64,000 nucleotides of DNA from Zanthoxylum bungeanum (GCA_019454045.1 SKCR01032799.1:21190-85189), one strand, 5' to 3'; positions 11,949 through 24,280 are shown, counted from the first letter of the stretch. Notes: generated by a model from the letters alone, not told the origin. Translations and numbers: made by a program.

Positions 11949-12160
11949 TTCTGGAACCCCGATATATGATTATGCCTTGAAAATTCAATATTGACTTTAA
12001 TCTTGACTTTAATGCATGCTTGTATTTATTTAATGTAATTAAATAAATTAATATATCTTTAGCTGAAAATTCCTATTTAAAATAAGATTTATTATTAATA
12101 TGTATTTGATGTATATTAATCGGTCCGTCTTGTCAATACCGCTTATCGGTAAATTTTCTA

Positions 12161-12500
12161 CGACTATATCTGAGAACGTGCCAAAGCTGTGAAGATATGG
12201 CCGTGAAATATTTAGAAATTTATCTGTACCAGATATATTTGATATTAGGTGAATTCAAGTGAAAGCGCAATCCTGAACGTGCCAAAGCTGTCAGGGTTAC
12301 GTAAGTATCTTGAATTCATCATTGACAAGTTTGACCTTGGTATGCCTCCTTGTGAACGTGCCAAAGCTATCACAATGAGAAACGACCAGGACTGAAAACC
12401 AAGTCCCAGGAGTCACGATTGAGTGATCGACAATCTGTTGTCTACCTAAATGAATATACGTAGGCGAGAACGTGCCAAAGCTGTGAGCTGAAATATATTC
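12161..12500 (+). other. Four stem-loops with a conserved loop in the copia leader
   Basis: The motif GAACGTGCCAAAGCT(G/A)T(G/C)A occurs four times, starting at 12174, 12275, 12354 and 12468. Nowhere else in the window was it seen. Each copy lies between arms that differ in sequence from copy to copy but are complementary to one another. Copy 1: CGACTATATCT with AGATATGGCCG. Copy 2: CAATCCTGA with TCAGGGTTACG inside an outer 10-bp pair TGAATTCAAG/CTTGAATTCA. Copy 3: TTGTGA with TCACAA. Copy 4: ATGAATATA with TATATTCAT further out. Position between primer site and gag ATG is where retroelement packaging and dimerisation signals lie. The structure is seen in the sequence; the function is inference. 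Confidence 0.75.
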
Positions 12501-12715
12501 ATGGGGTCCACCTTTCACTATTATGTTATGATTTGATTATCGCATGTTTTGTATTCTGTTTGGGGATTACAGTATTGCATGAAATAGTAGGAGGGGCATT
12601 TTTAGATTAAAAATCTATGATCTAATTATGCTTTAAGATATATTATGAAACTGTTATGATCTTTTATCTGCTTATTAACTGACTGTTGTTTCGTTGTCTA
12701 TTTGATAGATTTGTG

Positions 12716-13560
12716 ATGGCGGCACCTCCACCCAATCCTTTTGCACGTATGCTTGATACGTACAAACTGAAAGGCACAGAAAACTTTGCGGATTGGGATA
12801 TGGACTTGAGGATTGTCCTCAATTCCGAGAACTGGGGTATATTTTGGAAGGTCCATTACCACTTGCTATATCACCCGATGTATTACCTGAAGAACATGAG
12901 ACTTTCCAGCGATGGAAGGATGATGATTTAAGGGTTAAATCATTCATCCTGAGTTCTCTTTCTTCTGAGCTTAAGAAGACTTATTGGGAGATGCACGATG
13001 CATATAGTATGATGAACAAACTTCGTGAATCGTTCATGAACCAGGAACAGGTCATTGTTCATAAAGTTTCGATGGAATTTTTCCATTCTAAACTTGATGA
13101 GGGGCAAGCTGTGGGCCCGCATGTGCTTCAATTGATCGATTTGATCGAGCAGTTGAGGCGACAGGATTTCCCTCTAAATGAGACTATTTGCCCTAGTGTC
13201 ATTCCCGGTTCACTCCCGGCTTCATATCGCCAATTCGTCATGTACTTCAACATGAATGAGATTCACTGTTCTTACCGTGAGTTGCATAGGATGGTTCTCA
13301 CAGCAGAGGAATATTTAAGGAAGAGAGTTCCGACTCGCCTTCCGAAACCCACTTCACTTTCCGCTTCTTCCCAATCCAAGTCGAAGGGGAAGAAGTCTAA
13401 AGGAAAGAAGAAGAAGGGTTTCAATATTCCTCCGCAGGGTAAAACGGAGAAGCCCAAGAGAGCTTCTGAAGACAAGTGCCACCACTGCTAGAAAGTCGGG
13501 CACTGGAAACGTAACTGCCGGACTATCTTGCACAACTCAGGAAGGATAGAGCATCGACAT
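12716..13560 (+). pseudogene. copia gag, frameshifted
   Basis: The ATG at 12716 opens MAAPPPNPFARMLDTYKLKG and the typical copia gag start (Y-K-L-x-G-x-E-N-F-x-D-W-D). One frameshift near 12840 moves the reading into the frame ending at 13491. That part contains RWKDDDLRVKSFILSSLSSEL, YSMMNKLRESFMNQ and a basic K/S-rich tail. A zinc knuckle, C-H-H-C then stop TAG then KVGHWKRNC, spans 13480-13521, so the CCHC box is split by an in-frame stop. Normal role: particle assembly and RNA binding. The TAG sits where most copia knuckles have Gln or Gly-Lys residues. Not functional. Confidence 0.8.
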
Positions 13561-13599
13561 CAGATACTTTTATTTTTCCTATTATTGATATCTCTTTAG

Positions 13600-14900
13600 C
13601 TTGTGAAGCTATTATATCAAATTGGATTTTGGATTCTGCTTGTCCAATTCACATTTGCAATACGTTGCAGGTGCTGACGGGAAGTAGATGACTGGAATCT
13701 GGGGAGATACAGTTGCGGTTTGGAGTGGCGACTCTTGGATGCAGTTGCAGTGGGCATATGTGAGATTCCCTTACCCAGTGGGAGACTTTTGTTAAATGAC
13801 TACTATTTTTTGCCATGATGTGTGGCGAATATTATGTCCCTTTTGTATTAGATACTGAAGGTTATAATGTAAATATTAAGAATCGTTCTTTGTATTTATA
13901 TTATAGTTGTAATATTCAGATCCTTTGTTGTCCAAATGAGCATGATCATTACATATTGCGCACCTCTCAAGATATCTTTAATACTAGAATAAATAAACGT
14001 AAACTATCTGATATAAATAATAATGAACTCTGGCACATGAGGTTAGGTCATATAGGCGTGAAACGCCTAACCCAATTGGTTAAGAATGGTTTGATACATG
14101 ATCTCACCATTGAACCTTATCCAACTTGCGAATCTTATATTCGAGGTAAAATGACCAAAGCCTCATTTTCAGGTGTTGGACACCGAGCCAATGACTTGTT
14201 GGAACTCGTACATTCTGATGTATGTGGTCCCTTAAGTCAAATTGCTCACAGTGGCTTTTCTTACTTCGTCACCTTTACCTATGATCTGTCACGATACGGT
14301 TATGTCTATTTAATGAGACATAAATCAGAAACCTTTGAAAAGTTCAAAGAATTCCGAAATGAAGTTGAGAACAAACTGGTCAATATATTACATGCATATC
14401 TGATCGAGCTATCGGCGTCGAGGTAAATATATGAGTGGATAGTTCACTGATTATTAAAGGAGAATAAGATTCTCGCTCAATATACTCCTCCTGGTACTCC
14501 GCAACACAATGGAGTATCTGAAAGGAAAAATCAGACTTTATTAGATATGGTCCGATCGATGTTGAGTTATATAGATTTACCCTATTATTTATGGGGTTAT
14601 GCTTTTTTAACTGTCGCACATCTTTTGAACAAGATTCCTTCCAAGGCTGTTCCGACGACTCCGTATGAGATATGGACCGGTAGGAAACCAAATCTTAGTT
14701 ATATTAAGATTTGGGGGTGTCCTGCTTATGTCAGGATGGCTCAGCATGATAAGCTTTTGCCTCGAGGGCATAAGTTTAGGTTTGTTGGATATCCTTCAAA
14801 TGCGAAAGGATTTTTGTTCTATGATACCGAGCATCGAAATGTGTTCTGTAGCTCGCTTCACAAAATTTCTAGAAATAGAATTTTTGGTTGAAGATGGTTA
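13600..14900 (+). pseudogene. copia protease and integrase, broken
   Basis: The protease start is visible near 13620 as WILDSACPIHICNTLQ. The active motif reads D-S-A instead of D-S-G. The pre-integrase zinc domain follows at 14030-14150: ELWHMRLGHIGVKRLTQLV with the two His, then PTCESYIRGKM where the second Cys of the C-x2-C pair is Tyr. The integrase core begins ELVHSDVCGPL (first catalytic Asp) and continues with SYFVTFTYDLSRYGYVYLM. The segment with the second Asp (about 14395-14450) is frameshifted. The third acidic residue is present in PGTPQHNGVSERKNQT (about 14500-14535). GRKPNLSYIKIWGCPAYVRM closes the region. Normal role: polyprotein cleavage and cDNA insertion. At least three lesions make it inactive. 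Confidence 0.8.
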
Positions 14901-15084
14901 TCATAGACAGGTTGAACTTGATGAAGTACAACCTGGAACCAACGAACTAATGGAGGAACATATAGTTCAAGAAAATGGAAAACTTTAACACACACTCCGT
15001 AGGTCACAAAGGGTATCCGGACCTCCTGAACGCTTGTATTTAATATAAGAAAAGAGTCTCAATGTTCTCTTATTAGAAGAGACT

Positions 15085-16650
15085 GACCCATTTACCTATA
15101 GAGAATCGATGTTGGACATCGACTCCGTGAAGTGGCAAGACGCCATGAAATCCGAGATGGACTCAATGTATGAGAATCAAGTTTGGAACTTGGTTCCGCT
15201 TCCCGAAGGAATTGTTCCTATCGGTTGTAAATGGATTTGCAAGAGGAAGCGAGGGCCCGATGGAAAGGTTGAAACCTTTAAGGCCCGACTGGTAGCTAAA
15301 GGTTACTCGCAGTGACCTAGAGTCAACTACGATGAAAATTTTTCTCTAGTTGCCATGCTGAAGTCCATCAGGATTTTGTTGTCAATTGTCGCATATCATG
15401 ATTATGAGATTTGGCAAATGGATGTCAAAACGGCTTTTCTAAATGGATTTCTTGATGAAGAAATCTATATGGAACAACCGGAAGGTTTTGCATCCCGCGA
15501 GAACTCGGGCATGGTATGTAAGCTGAAGAAGTCCATTTATGGACTTAAACAGGCTTCACGAAGTTGGAATCTTCGATTGGACAAGATAATCAAATTGTCT
15601 GGTTTTCTCAAGAATTCGGAAGAATCTTGTGTGTATCAGAAGGCAAGTGGAGTATGGTGATATTTTTATTCTCTATGTTGACGACATCCTTATCATTGGG
15701 AATGATATTGGGATGATGCAATGCATCAAAGCTTACTCTGTAAGAATTTCTCCAGGAAGGACTGGTGAAGCTTCTTATGTCTTGGGCATAAAATTCTATA
15801 GGGATTGAGAAATGAAGCTTATTGGGTTATCTCAATCAATGTATATAGATAAGATCTTAGAAGGGTATAATTTTCTTAACTGTAAGACAGCAAACATACC
15901 GTTCAGACATGGCTTACATCTTTCGAAGAAGATGTGTCCGCAAACAGAAAATGAGAAGATTAGAATGTCTAATCAACCTTATGCTTCTTGTTTGGGCAGC
16001 ATCATGTATGTCATGTTATGTATTAGGCCTGATATCAGCTTCGCAGTTAGTGTGACGAGCAGATATCAGTCCAATCCAGGAAATGACCATTGGATGGCCA
16101 TCAAACATATCCTAAAGTATCTTAAAGGTACTAAGGATAAGTTTATTATTTATGGAGGAAACAAACTGCAAGTTAATAGGTATACGGATTCTGATTTCCA
16201 ATCGGATCCTGATGATAGAAGTCTACATCGGGATTCGTGTTTACCCTTAACGGTGGTGCAGTTTGTTGGAAGAGTTCCAAATAGTGGTCAACAGCTAATT
16301 CCACCACAGAGGAGGAATATATTGCAGCTTCAAAAGCTGCAAAGGAAGCTGTATGGGTTAGGAACTTTATCACAGAATTGGAAGTAGTCCCAAGTATCGA
16401 GAATCCGATTCCGTTATACTGTGATAATACTGGAGCCATTGCAAAAGCAAGGGAACCAAGGGCGCATCAGAAGTCGAAGCATATGGAACGAAAGTACCAT
16501 ATCATTCGAGAGATTGTGTCGCGAGGGGACATTATCGTGTGCAAGGTACCAAGTGAAGATAATGTAGCAGACCCGCTTACGAAGGCCATACCTCCGAAGT
16601 TATTTGATAAACATGTGGAGTCGATGGGTATTAGATACAATCGATATTAG
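15085..16650 (+). pseudogene. copia reverse transcriptase and RNase H, broken
   Basis: RT begins KWQDAMKSEMDSMYENQVWNL and includes GCKWICKRKRGPDGKVETFK and KARLVAKGYSQ followed by a stop at 15313. It goes on with IWQMDVKTAFLNGFLDEEIY, which holds a catalytic Asp, and CKLKKSIYGLKQASRSW. A frameshift near 15655 precedes LYVDDILIIGND (about 15675), the YVDD active site. The thumb and RNase H follow in frames at 15812-16387 and 16378-16650. RNase H keeps YTDSDF (first Asp), while its EYIAASKAAKEAVW block is frameshifted, and LYCDNTGAIAKA (Asp) is present. The tail DPLTKAIPPKLFDKHVESMG is typical of copia. Normal role: reverse transcription. It contains stops and frameshifts. Confidence 0.85.
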
Positions 16651-16672
16651 CACTAGAGTAAGTGGGAGATTT

Positions 16673-19073
16673 TGTTAGGGTTGGTGCTCCGAGCACCAAT
16701 TTTATTATGTATTTCTATGTAAATATTAATGTAACGTTTTATTATGAATAAAATGAACAGTTTCTTTTATATAACTTCTTCTTTAATATAGTAAAGACAT
16801 AACCGACCTTAGAATGATTAGTTATACTGTTGTAAAAGCGTCGTAACTGACATTGAGTTGTATCATGATGTTGTCATTCTTAGACAGTTCCTGGTCAAAG
16901 TTTACACTACTTGGTCAGTAAAGTAAACCCGTAGAGACTGGTACATGTCGTATATTGGAATCTTGGATTCCGATGGTTTCTCAGTGAACTACGAGTCTTT
17001 GAGACTCGTATAGATGTGTAGGTTTTTATAGCGGATAAACACTGAATGACTCACTGAAGATTCTTAATGGATGGTACACCAACGTCAGTAAGAATCTTCT
17101 CGGGTTGAGTGAGCATAATGATTCTTTGACTTGAGATACCACTGTGGATATCTGAGTTATCCTCCACACTTAGATGGCAGTCACGTCACCGATCTATTTA
17201 GATCAGACCTCAGCCTGTTCGTTGGGTGTGGACCGATGCTCAAGATATCCTGTGTGTATCAAGATATGATCCGTCAGCTCTGTGTACAGAGTATAGGTAT
17301 TCAATATGGTATTAGCAATTTGTTAAATCCATAGGCCCGTGATACACTTTAGAAATTAGTTCTAAGTTTTATTTGAGGGATTGCTAATAGAAACGTCGAC
17401 GTGATTATATCTATAGAGATTTGACGTTTCTATCTATATCTCTGGATTAATCCGGATACCTGTGACGGAGGGATTATACGTTTGCAGTGACCTCGACCTG
17501 TATGATTCAGTGAGTTTATCTGTGTTCGTCATAATTTACGGGTGGGTGAATTATGGACACGTAATTTGATTTCGTGACGGATATGCCTGAATCTAGAGAG
17601 TATCACTAATGAAATTTACTCGTAGAGCACTAGGGCAACTGTTATGAATAATACTGATTATTTATAATTCGTTTAATGGTTAAACGGAAAATACATGCAA
17701 TCGGGACCTAGCGGTCATTTCCGAATTACTGTGTATTTGTATTTAATATTTGGTATTATTAAATACACATTAAATAAAATATCAAATTGCGATATTTGAA
17801 TTATATCATTAATATATACATTTGAGATATTTATTGTAAATATAATACATATATTTAAGATATTTAAATTTATAATTAATTATTTAATTATTAAATAATT
17901 AAATTAATTATAAAATAATATATTAGTAATGATATCAACTTTATGTGTTTGGAAATGGCAAATTATCATTGGCACACATTGTAGCTAACTTTATTAAGGT
18001 GAAAGTTATCTTTAATTTTGTTAAATTGTGGACCAATTATTTTTCAACAAAAATGAATTAATTGTTGATTATTTTTGGCAAGTAAAATTCGGCCAAAGTG
18101 TATTCCATATATCAAAATTATTTTGATTCATTTTTTACACTTACACAAGTTAAACAAAAATTACAAAAGAGAGTTGAAAGCATTTGGTTGGAAAAGAAAA
18201 GAAAAGAAATCAAAGCAAAACTTGGATTTTGTAAGTTATTTCACTTCTTCTTCTTCATGAAAATTATTTCGATATTTCTTAGCTTCAATGGTGATGTTAA
18301 GATCATGCCTCTACTCTTTTAGTTTGTAATTAAATTTGTTGGATACTTTTTTGATGTGTTTAAGCCTGTAGAATTAATTTATTTGCTTATTAATGTAATT
18401 AAGCTTAATAAATTAATTAGAAAATTAAAGTTGCTATTCTAGAGTTAATTAGCCATTCATAATTAGCCTAGAATTGTTCTTGATTAATTTCATGATGGTG
18501 AGAATTAATTGGTGTAGTAATTTGAAGATTAAAGTATTGAATTTTATTAATTTAGTGTAAATTGCCCAGTAATTTATGAAATTAGGGTTCTTAACCCACT
18601 CAAATTTTGGGGCTTTTCATATATAAGCTTTAATTTGATGTATATTAGATGCATGTAAAATTTGGGATTAATTGGATTTGATCTTGATATGTTTTGAATA
18701 AATTGTGCCAAATTACAATTAATTAAAATTCTGGGCTATTTTGTAAATTCCAGAAAAATCTGGGCAGTGGCGTAAATCTGGAAAATTTTTCTGGTTTTGT
18801 AACAAACTTGTAAAAATTATTTTGAGATTAATTTGGAATTAATTAAATATATAATTGACATATTTAAAACTAAAATAATTAATTTGCAAAAGTTTGGGGT
18901 AATTTTGTAATTAAAAGAAATATGACTTCTTAGGTTATATTTCATAATTTAAGTATTGGTTAATTAAATAAATAAGTTTATTTAATTGTTCCAAGAAAAA
19001 TTTTTGAAATCGGAGAAATCGTTTTTCCGCGTTCCGCTGCGCTAACCTTGTAATTCCCAATAAAACCTCAATA
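16673..19073 (+). repeat. copia right LTR (2401 bp)
   Basis: It follows the polypurine tract AGTGGGAGATTT (16661-16672), begins TGTTAGGGTTGGTGCTCC and ends AAACCTCAATA. Its length equals that of the left LTR. Differences in the first 130 bases are mostly C/T and G/A changes, as in methylated repeats. Confidence 0.9.
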
Positions 19074-20447
19074 GGGCCAACCACATATAACATGCTCTTA
19101 TGACAGAATTGGATACACGGAAACCGATGCATTCCTTCATCTCTTCATCAATGCCTAGTTTTCAGGAACCAGAGAGACGAAGTGGAAATAGTACATGCCG
19201 ATAACAAGTCTTTTCGCTGTAGAGACAAATTCGACAGAATACTTTATGTACGAAGGAAATTACGGGCCGACCAGAGTTCTGACTGAATGGGAAAATTCAG
19301 CCATAGTGGCTCAAAACGACGAGCCATACCCCGCAAATCTGTTAAATAATTTGTTCGCACAAACAAGGCCAACCACAGTGGTCTTTGGAGAGCCAACACA
19401 CAACAATTCAAATGAAGAAGAACAAGCAGAGTAAAGAACAAGCCGCATTCGCGGCCACCAGGGCCAACTTAATGGCCTATGTAGCGGAACGAGAAGATGA
19501 AGCTGAAGCTCAGGCCGATATTTCGGTCTTAAAGGATAAATTGTTACCACACCAGACAGAAGACAGAGTGAGAGAGGCGTGCGGGGTAGATTGTTTGATG
19601 GAAGGGAGTCCCAAGAGTGAACAACGAATGGAAGAAGAAGAATACGCTCTGAGTGGGTGGCATAAGGCGAGCATCACAATGGTACAGGATATATTGGATG
19701 AGGTAAACCTGGGAAGTGAGGACGATAGACGTATTACCTACATTAGCAAGGAACTAGAGGCCCAGGTACGCGAAAAATTGATTCATTTGTTACAAAATAC
19801 AAAGATTATTTTGCTTGGGACTATAATGAAATGTCTGGTTTAGACAGAACATTAGTGGAACATATGTTGCCAATCATGTCAAACCATAAACCGTATAAAC
19901 AACCTCCCCGGAGGTTTACACCCAACGTCATGCCTGACATTAAGAAGGAGGTCGAACACCTTTTGGACTCGAAATTCATCAGGACGATCAGATACGTGAA
20001 ATGGTTGTCAAATATTATCCTTATCACGAAAAAGAATGGAAAGCTAAGAATATACGTAGATTTTAGGAATTTAAACTTGGCCACACCAAAAGATCAATAC
20101 CCAATGCCGATAGTAGATTCCCTAGTAGACTCCACAGCGGGGTATCATGTGTATTCTTTTATGGATGGGTACGAGGGATATAATCAGAGAGTCATGGCTA
20201 AATCGTTCAGAAAAGGCGAATTAGGGTGGAAAACTATATTGCCACTTGGTGCCAAAGATTCGGCATATGGAAAATGGTTGCCTAATTAGGAAAGTCCATT
20301 CGAGATAAAAAGCGTATTGTTAAACGGGGCCTATCATTTAAAAAATTTGAATGGAAAAGTGTATGTTATGGCGATAAACGGTAAATACTTGAAAAAATAT
20401 GTGCCTTCATTAAGGGAACACAAGAACGCAATGTCTTTGTAATAAGG
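19074..20447 (+). pseudogene. T2 pol remnant: protease tail, RT start fused to integrase end
   Basis: Directly after copia the T2 protease resumes (WIHGNRCIPSS-like stretch near 19100-19140), then a linker. RT fingers begin near 19830: MSGLDRTLVEHMLPI, then KYVKW-like LSNIILITKKNGKLRIYVDF and RNLNLATPKDQYPMP, then SFMDGYEGYNQRVMAKS. There the RT stops abruptly. The same frame (19831-20289) passes into GELGWKTILPLGAKDS, which belongs to the integrase C-terminus, and after a TAG into SPFEIKSVLLNGAYHLKNLN and INGKYLKKYVPSL. The RT catalytic palm, RNase H domains and integrase core are therefore missing at one junction near 20200-20215. This looks like a single clean internal deletion. The fused frame lacks any catalytic residues. 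Confidence 0.8.
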
Positions 20448-20562
20448 ACAAAACTAAGAAATAAAAGAATGTATTTTCATTAATACATGACAAAGACGTC
20501 ATCAAAAGTACAACGTCTGGACGATGAAACGTCCTATATAATTATTGGCCGACCGAAGATCG

Positions 20563-23500
20563 CTAAAGCTCGTCAGGCGAATCTATCAAAAGTGAGAACG
20601 TCTCCCCCAGGTTCGGCCACTCTCTCCGCATCTCAGCATCGGCCCTCACTAGATCGGCCATGCCTTTTTCAAAATCAACTCGGGCCAGATCCCTGAACTC
20701 GGCCATGATAAAATTGGCCTCAGCTACCAGAGAGGCAAGCCCCCTCTTCTTGGCATCTCTCCTCATGCTGCTTTCCTCTATTTGGCGCTGGATATCTTGT
20801 ATTTGTCGCTCTAGGTCCAGCAGCAAAGACTCATCGATAACCATTTCGTGTGTAGATTCTCTTATAGCTTGCCAAAGGTTATCAATGGTGACTTGAAGCC
20901 TGTCCTTTTTGACTATTGAAGCGCGCAACCCGGCCTTCTGACTATATGTGGTCCAATAACGATAAATAAAGGTCGAGATCTTGCTTTGCAGGTCTTGGAG
21001 TGAGAGTCGGCTTTCTGCTGAAATAGGCAAAACGGGCAGACCCAGCAGTCGGTCTAACTCGGAGGAAGCTTTTTCCAACTTAAGCATATTCTCTGGCAGG
21101 GCAGCTTGGCTGATGTCATTTGTCATAAGCGATGCATATTGACTGAGAACCTCATGAAGGGCCTCCAAGTCCGAGGTAGCCTGGGCCGGAGATAAATGAG
21201 GTAAGGAAGAAACAGAAGGTAACTGGTCTAGATCGCTCAAAATGACATTGAACGATTGCAAAAATTGATCTGACGTCTGATTACAAAAAGCCAAAGTTAG
21301 TAAATCAAACCAGAATAGACGAAGAAGAGAGAACATAAGGAGAAATCACTTACAATTTCGCACCGACGAGCAGAACTAGACGGCTCAGGGGTTTCCAGTG
21401 GCAACACCGGTTCTTCCCTAGGCGATTGGACTGAGAGACTGGGAGATGATGCCCGAAGAGGAGAGGAAATAGGGGCCGGAGACGATGGCCGTTCATAAGT
21501 AGCAAATGTTTGAATTAAAGAAACAAGAGCTTCCAACCGAAGAATTGGAGACTGAGGAGCCGAAGATGACTGCTGGGCAAACACAGAAAGTTCAAGCGCC
21601 AAAGGTACATGAGACATCGCCCAAGGCGGGAAGGGCGGAAGAGCCGAGGAAGATGGCTGTCCAGAGGCCGAAGTTAGTTGCACCAAAGGGACATGAGATG
21701 CCGCCCGAGGAGGAGATGATTGTTGCGGCATAGCTGCCAGCTGAGCCACTATAGAAGAATCAGAATCGGAAGAGTCAGAAACATGAATGACATCCATCTA
21801 TTCATAAATGCGACGAAGTATATTGTCTTTATACATAGATCGAGCTTCTTCTAATGACTCCAATTCGGCCAAACTATAAAGTCCTTCTACATCCCTATAA
21901 CCCCCCTTAAGCTCTACATCTCTATAACTCCCCTAAGCCTTATGTCGGTCATTCTACGTACTAAGGGGTAAAGCGGTTTGAGATGACGCCAAAGAGGCCC
22001 GTCATCCGGCCAAATAGGTTCTAACACATCAGGCTCGTCATCCGAATCCTGCATAATTGGTTCAGGATCATCCAAAGAGTGGCATTCAAATAACATATGG
22101 TCTCTTGGAATTTCCTTAATACGTGGACGCGAATGGCCGAATTCTATACATAGCTCCGTACCTTGGGGGTCAACTCCGGACGAAGCACCGGTATCAGCTG
22201 TCTCGCCCTCTTCTAGCGGTTGTTCCATGATTGGAGCCTCGAATGCTTCGTCGTCGTCCAATGGAAGTTGAACAATCGCCACTACGGTAGGTTCAACCTC
22301 ATTAGGTGGACCTTCAACTATGGGAGCTGCGGGCCCCGGAGTTTGGGTCGTTTCGAGAATGACAGAAGGCGGCCCCGTCCTAAGCACCTGGATAAGATAC
22401 AAAACTTAGTCCCAAATTATATTTTAGCCCGGTACGCAAGAGGAACATGGTTTCAGATTGTACCTTAGCACGACATACGAGAGGCACATCTGAATCGGAG
22501 CTATGACTGGGGGAAGGCTGTTTCCATTTGGCCTGTTTAGTTTTCTTCTGTTTGGTTGTCTCAATTGGTTTCTTCGACCCCGTTGACTCCGAGGATTTGG
22601 AAGAAAAGAGATGGTAGAAAATACCCGCATATAGGGCAAAGAAAAGAGCCTCTCCCGGCCAGCTGGCCAAAAATGGACAAAAGAGAATGGACCGATGTGC
22701 AAGGGGAAAATGAGGTTGCGACAAAGGAGGATAGCAAAGAACGGGTCTCTGATAAACTTTGATCTATATTTGAGATCGAAAGAACTCTAAAACGGTCGGA
22801 TGAAGCAGAACGTGTGTGGAAAAATGGAAGAGGCCATCATTGAACGAGACCAAACTAACGGGCAGTGAAGTTGGGCGAATAAACCTCCACTCCGGCTTTG
22901 CCGTTGCCCCGGTTAGGATGTCATGAATCAAATCGTGGCTACATAAAAACTTGCACCATATGCGATGACTTGATTCGTCCTCTTCCGACTCAGGGATGTC
23001 ATGGATAAAAGAATGACTGTCGCCCTGGGAAAAAGGAAAGAAAGAAAGAACCCGAGAAAATGATATAGAAATATTCAAAAACAGCGCTAGGGAGGAGAGA
23101 AGTTGGCCGAAGTTGGTCAAACAAAAGACCAGCACAAGGATAAGAATGATTTGACTCGATTGAGCCGAAGAAAGGGAAGTGGGCTCTAAGCCAAAGCTGG
23201 ACGAGCCATAGAGGGCCAGAGGCGATTGACGAAGCCCCTGACCGAAGTTTTTTTGGAGGACGGCCAACTCTCGATAAATGGCGGCCAACAAAAGAATGTC
23301 AGGTCCAAACGACGACCATTGGCAAGGTTAGAAGAGATGAGGAGGTAACCCACCACGGGTTTCTGGCTTGGCGCGCAAATGATGTACTTGCAAAGCCAAT
23401 AATGAATGAAGACCGTACGCTCCAATAGTGAGACCGGGCCGGCTGATTTAGAAAATGCACGAAGGAAAGCAGAATATGACGAGATGGACGAAGAGTCCAT

Positions 23501-24069
23501 TGAAGGATGGGGAAAAGCGAAAAGTTATACATGTCGAAATAGTTGTCCCTAGAGAGGCCAACCCAGTCAGAGCGCCGATATCGCGAAGAGTAACGGTGAA
23601 GGGACCAGCAGGAAAGATGAAGACATTATATTCAGAGGACCAGAATAGTAGTGAGGTATGAAACAGGTTTCGGTCGAAAGAGGGCAAAGCCAATAAGAGT
23701 TCGATAAGAGAAATGAAGCCATGTTCCTCAAGAAAGGTACGAGTATCTTCATGCAATAGCATACGTTGTAACACGGTCTCAAATGAGGAATCGTGTTTAG
23801 GCCATGTGCGGATATGATTAGATTGAGCCAATGGAGAAACATTTAGTGGCTTTGAAAAAAGGGAGACCAGAAGTAGAAGGAAACAGTTCAGCCAACGGGG
23901 CCGTGGTGATGGTATTGTCATCGACAAAGATGGGGCCTAGAGTGCATTGGCCGTAGTTTTCATTGAGGAAATGAACACCAAAAGCACTCATAGATGAGTC
24001 ACCCAATGCCATTTAATAGTCACCAAAAGTTGAAGAGCTGTTTTTGGGGGTAGAAAAAGAAGACGCCAT
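20563..24069 (-). pseudogene. T2 antisense PMD gene region (multi-block, broken)
   Basis: Minus-strand reading starts at ATG 24069 (MASSFSTPKNSS), meets a TAA where T1 has a Gln codon, and continues MALGDSSMSAFGVHFLNENY. The PMD core follows in 23448-23927: MLLHEDTRTFLEEHGFISLI, WSSEYNVFIFPAGPF and VTLRDIGALTGLASLG. Further blocks are 22764-23291 (PMD C-terminal part with YRELAVLQKN), 22380-22724, 21914-22402 (acidic, Pro-rich), 21297-21797 (Ser/Pro-rich) and 20563-21336 (257 codons, charged and likely coiled coil, e.g. LERQIQDIQRQIEESSMRRD). Boundaries between blocks could be introns or lesions; I cannot decide. The direction is opposite to gag-pol. Such antisense PMD ORFs are known from Tat-lineage elements; the role is unknown. 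Confidence 0.65.
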
Positions 24070-24249
24070 TAATGCTGGAATACAAAGACGAAAGGCTCAA
24101 CCTGGGACAAATACCGCAACCCGAATTGTCGAAGAATGGAAACGGCAGGAAAATGAAAAGGATGAAGAATCGCCCTAGACAGGTGTTGGGATACGATTCG
24201 ATGTAAAGGTGACGTATGACGAAAGGAGACACCGAAATGACGTGAAAAA

Positions 24250-24280
24250 CGGCTTGTAAATAGGCGTAATGATGAAACGT
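24250..24280 (-). promoter_or_regulatory. possible TATA-like box of the T2 antisense gene
   Basis: Minus-strand CTATTTACAAG lies about 190 bp before the antisense ATG at 24069. The homologous site in T1 reads CTATTTAGGAG at 1607-1615. Conservation in two diverged copies is the only support. Confidence 0.3.

Larger units (their letters stand above)
9524..19073 (+). mobile_element. Ty1/copia LTR retrotransposon nested in T2 protease
   Basis: Two 2401-bp LTRs (9524-11924 and 16673-19073) flank a 4748-bp internal region. That region has gag, protease, integrase, RT and RNase H in that order, which is the copia arrangement. The left LTR begins TGTTAGAGTTGG and the right ends CCTCAATA (TA for CA). 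Flanking five-mers AGGCA and GGGCC agree at three of five positions, so the target duplication is decayed. The site splits the T2 protease, whose reading continues on the other side. LTRs differ mostly by transitions at a few percent by eye, and all genes have stops or frameshifts. The element is complete in structure but dead in coding. Confidence 0.92.
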
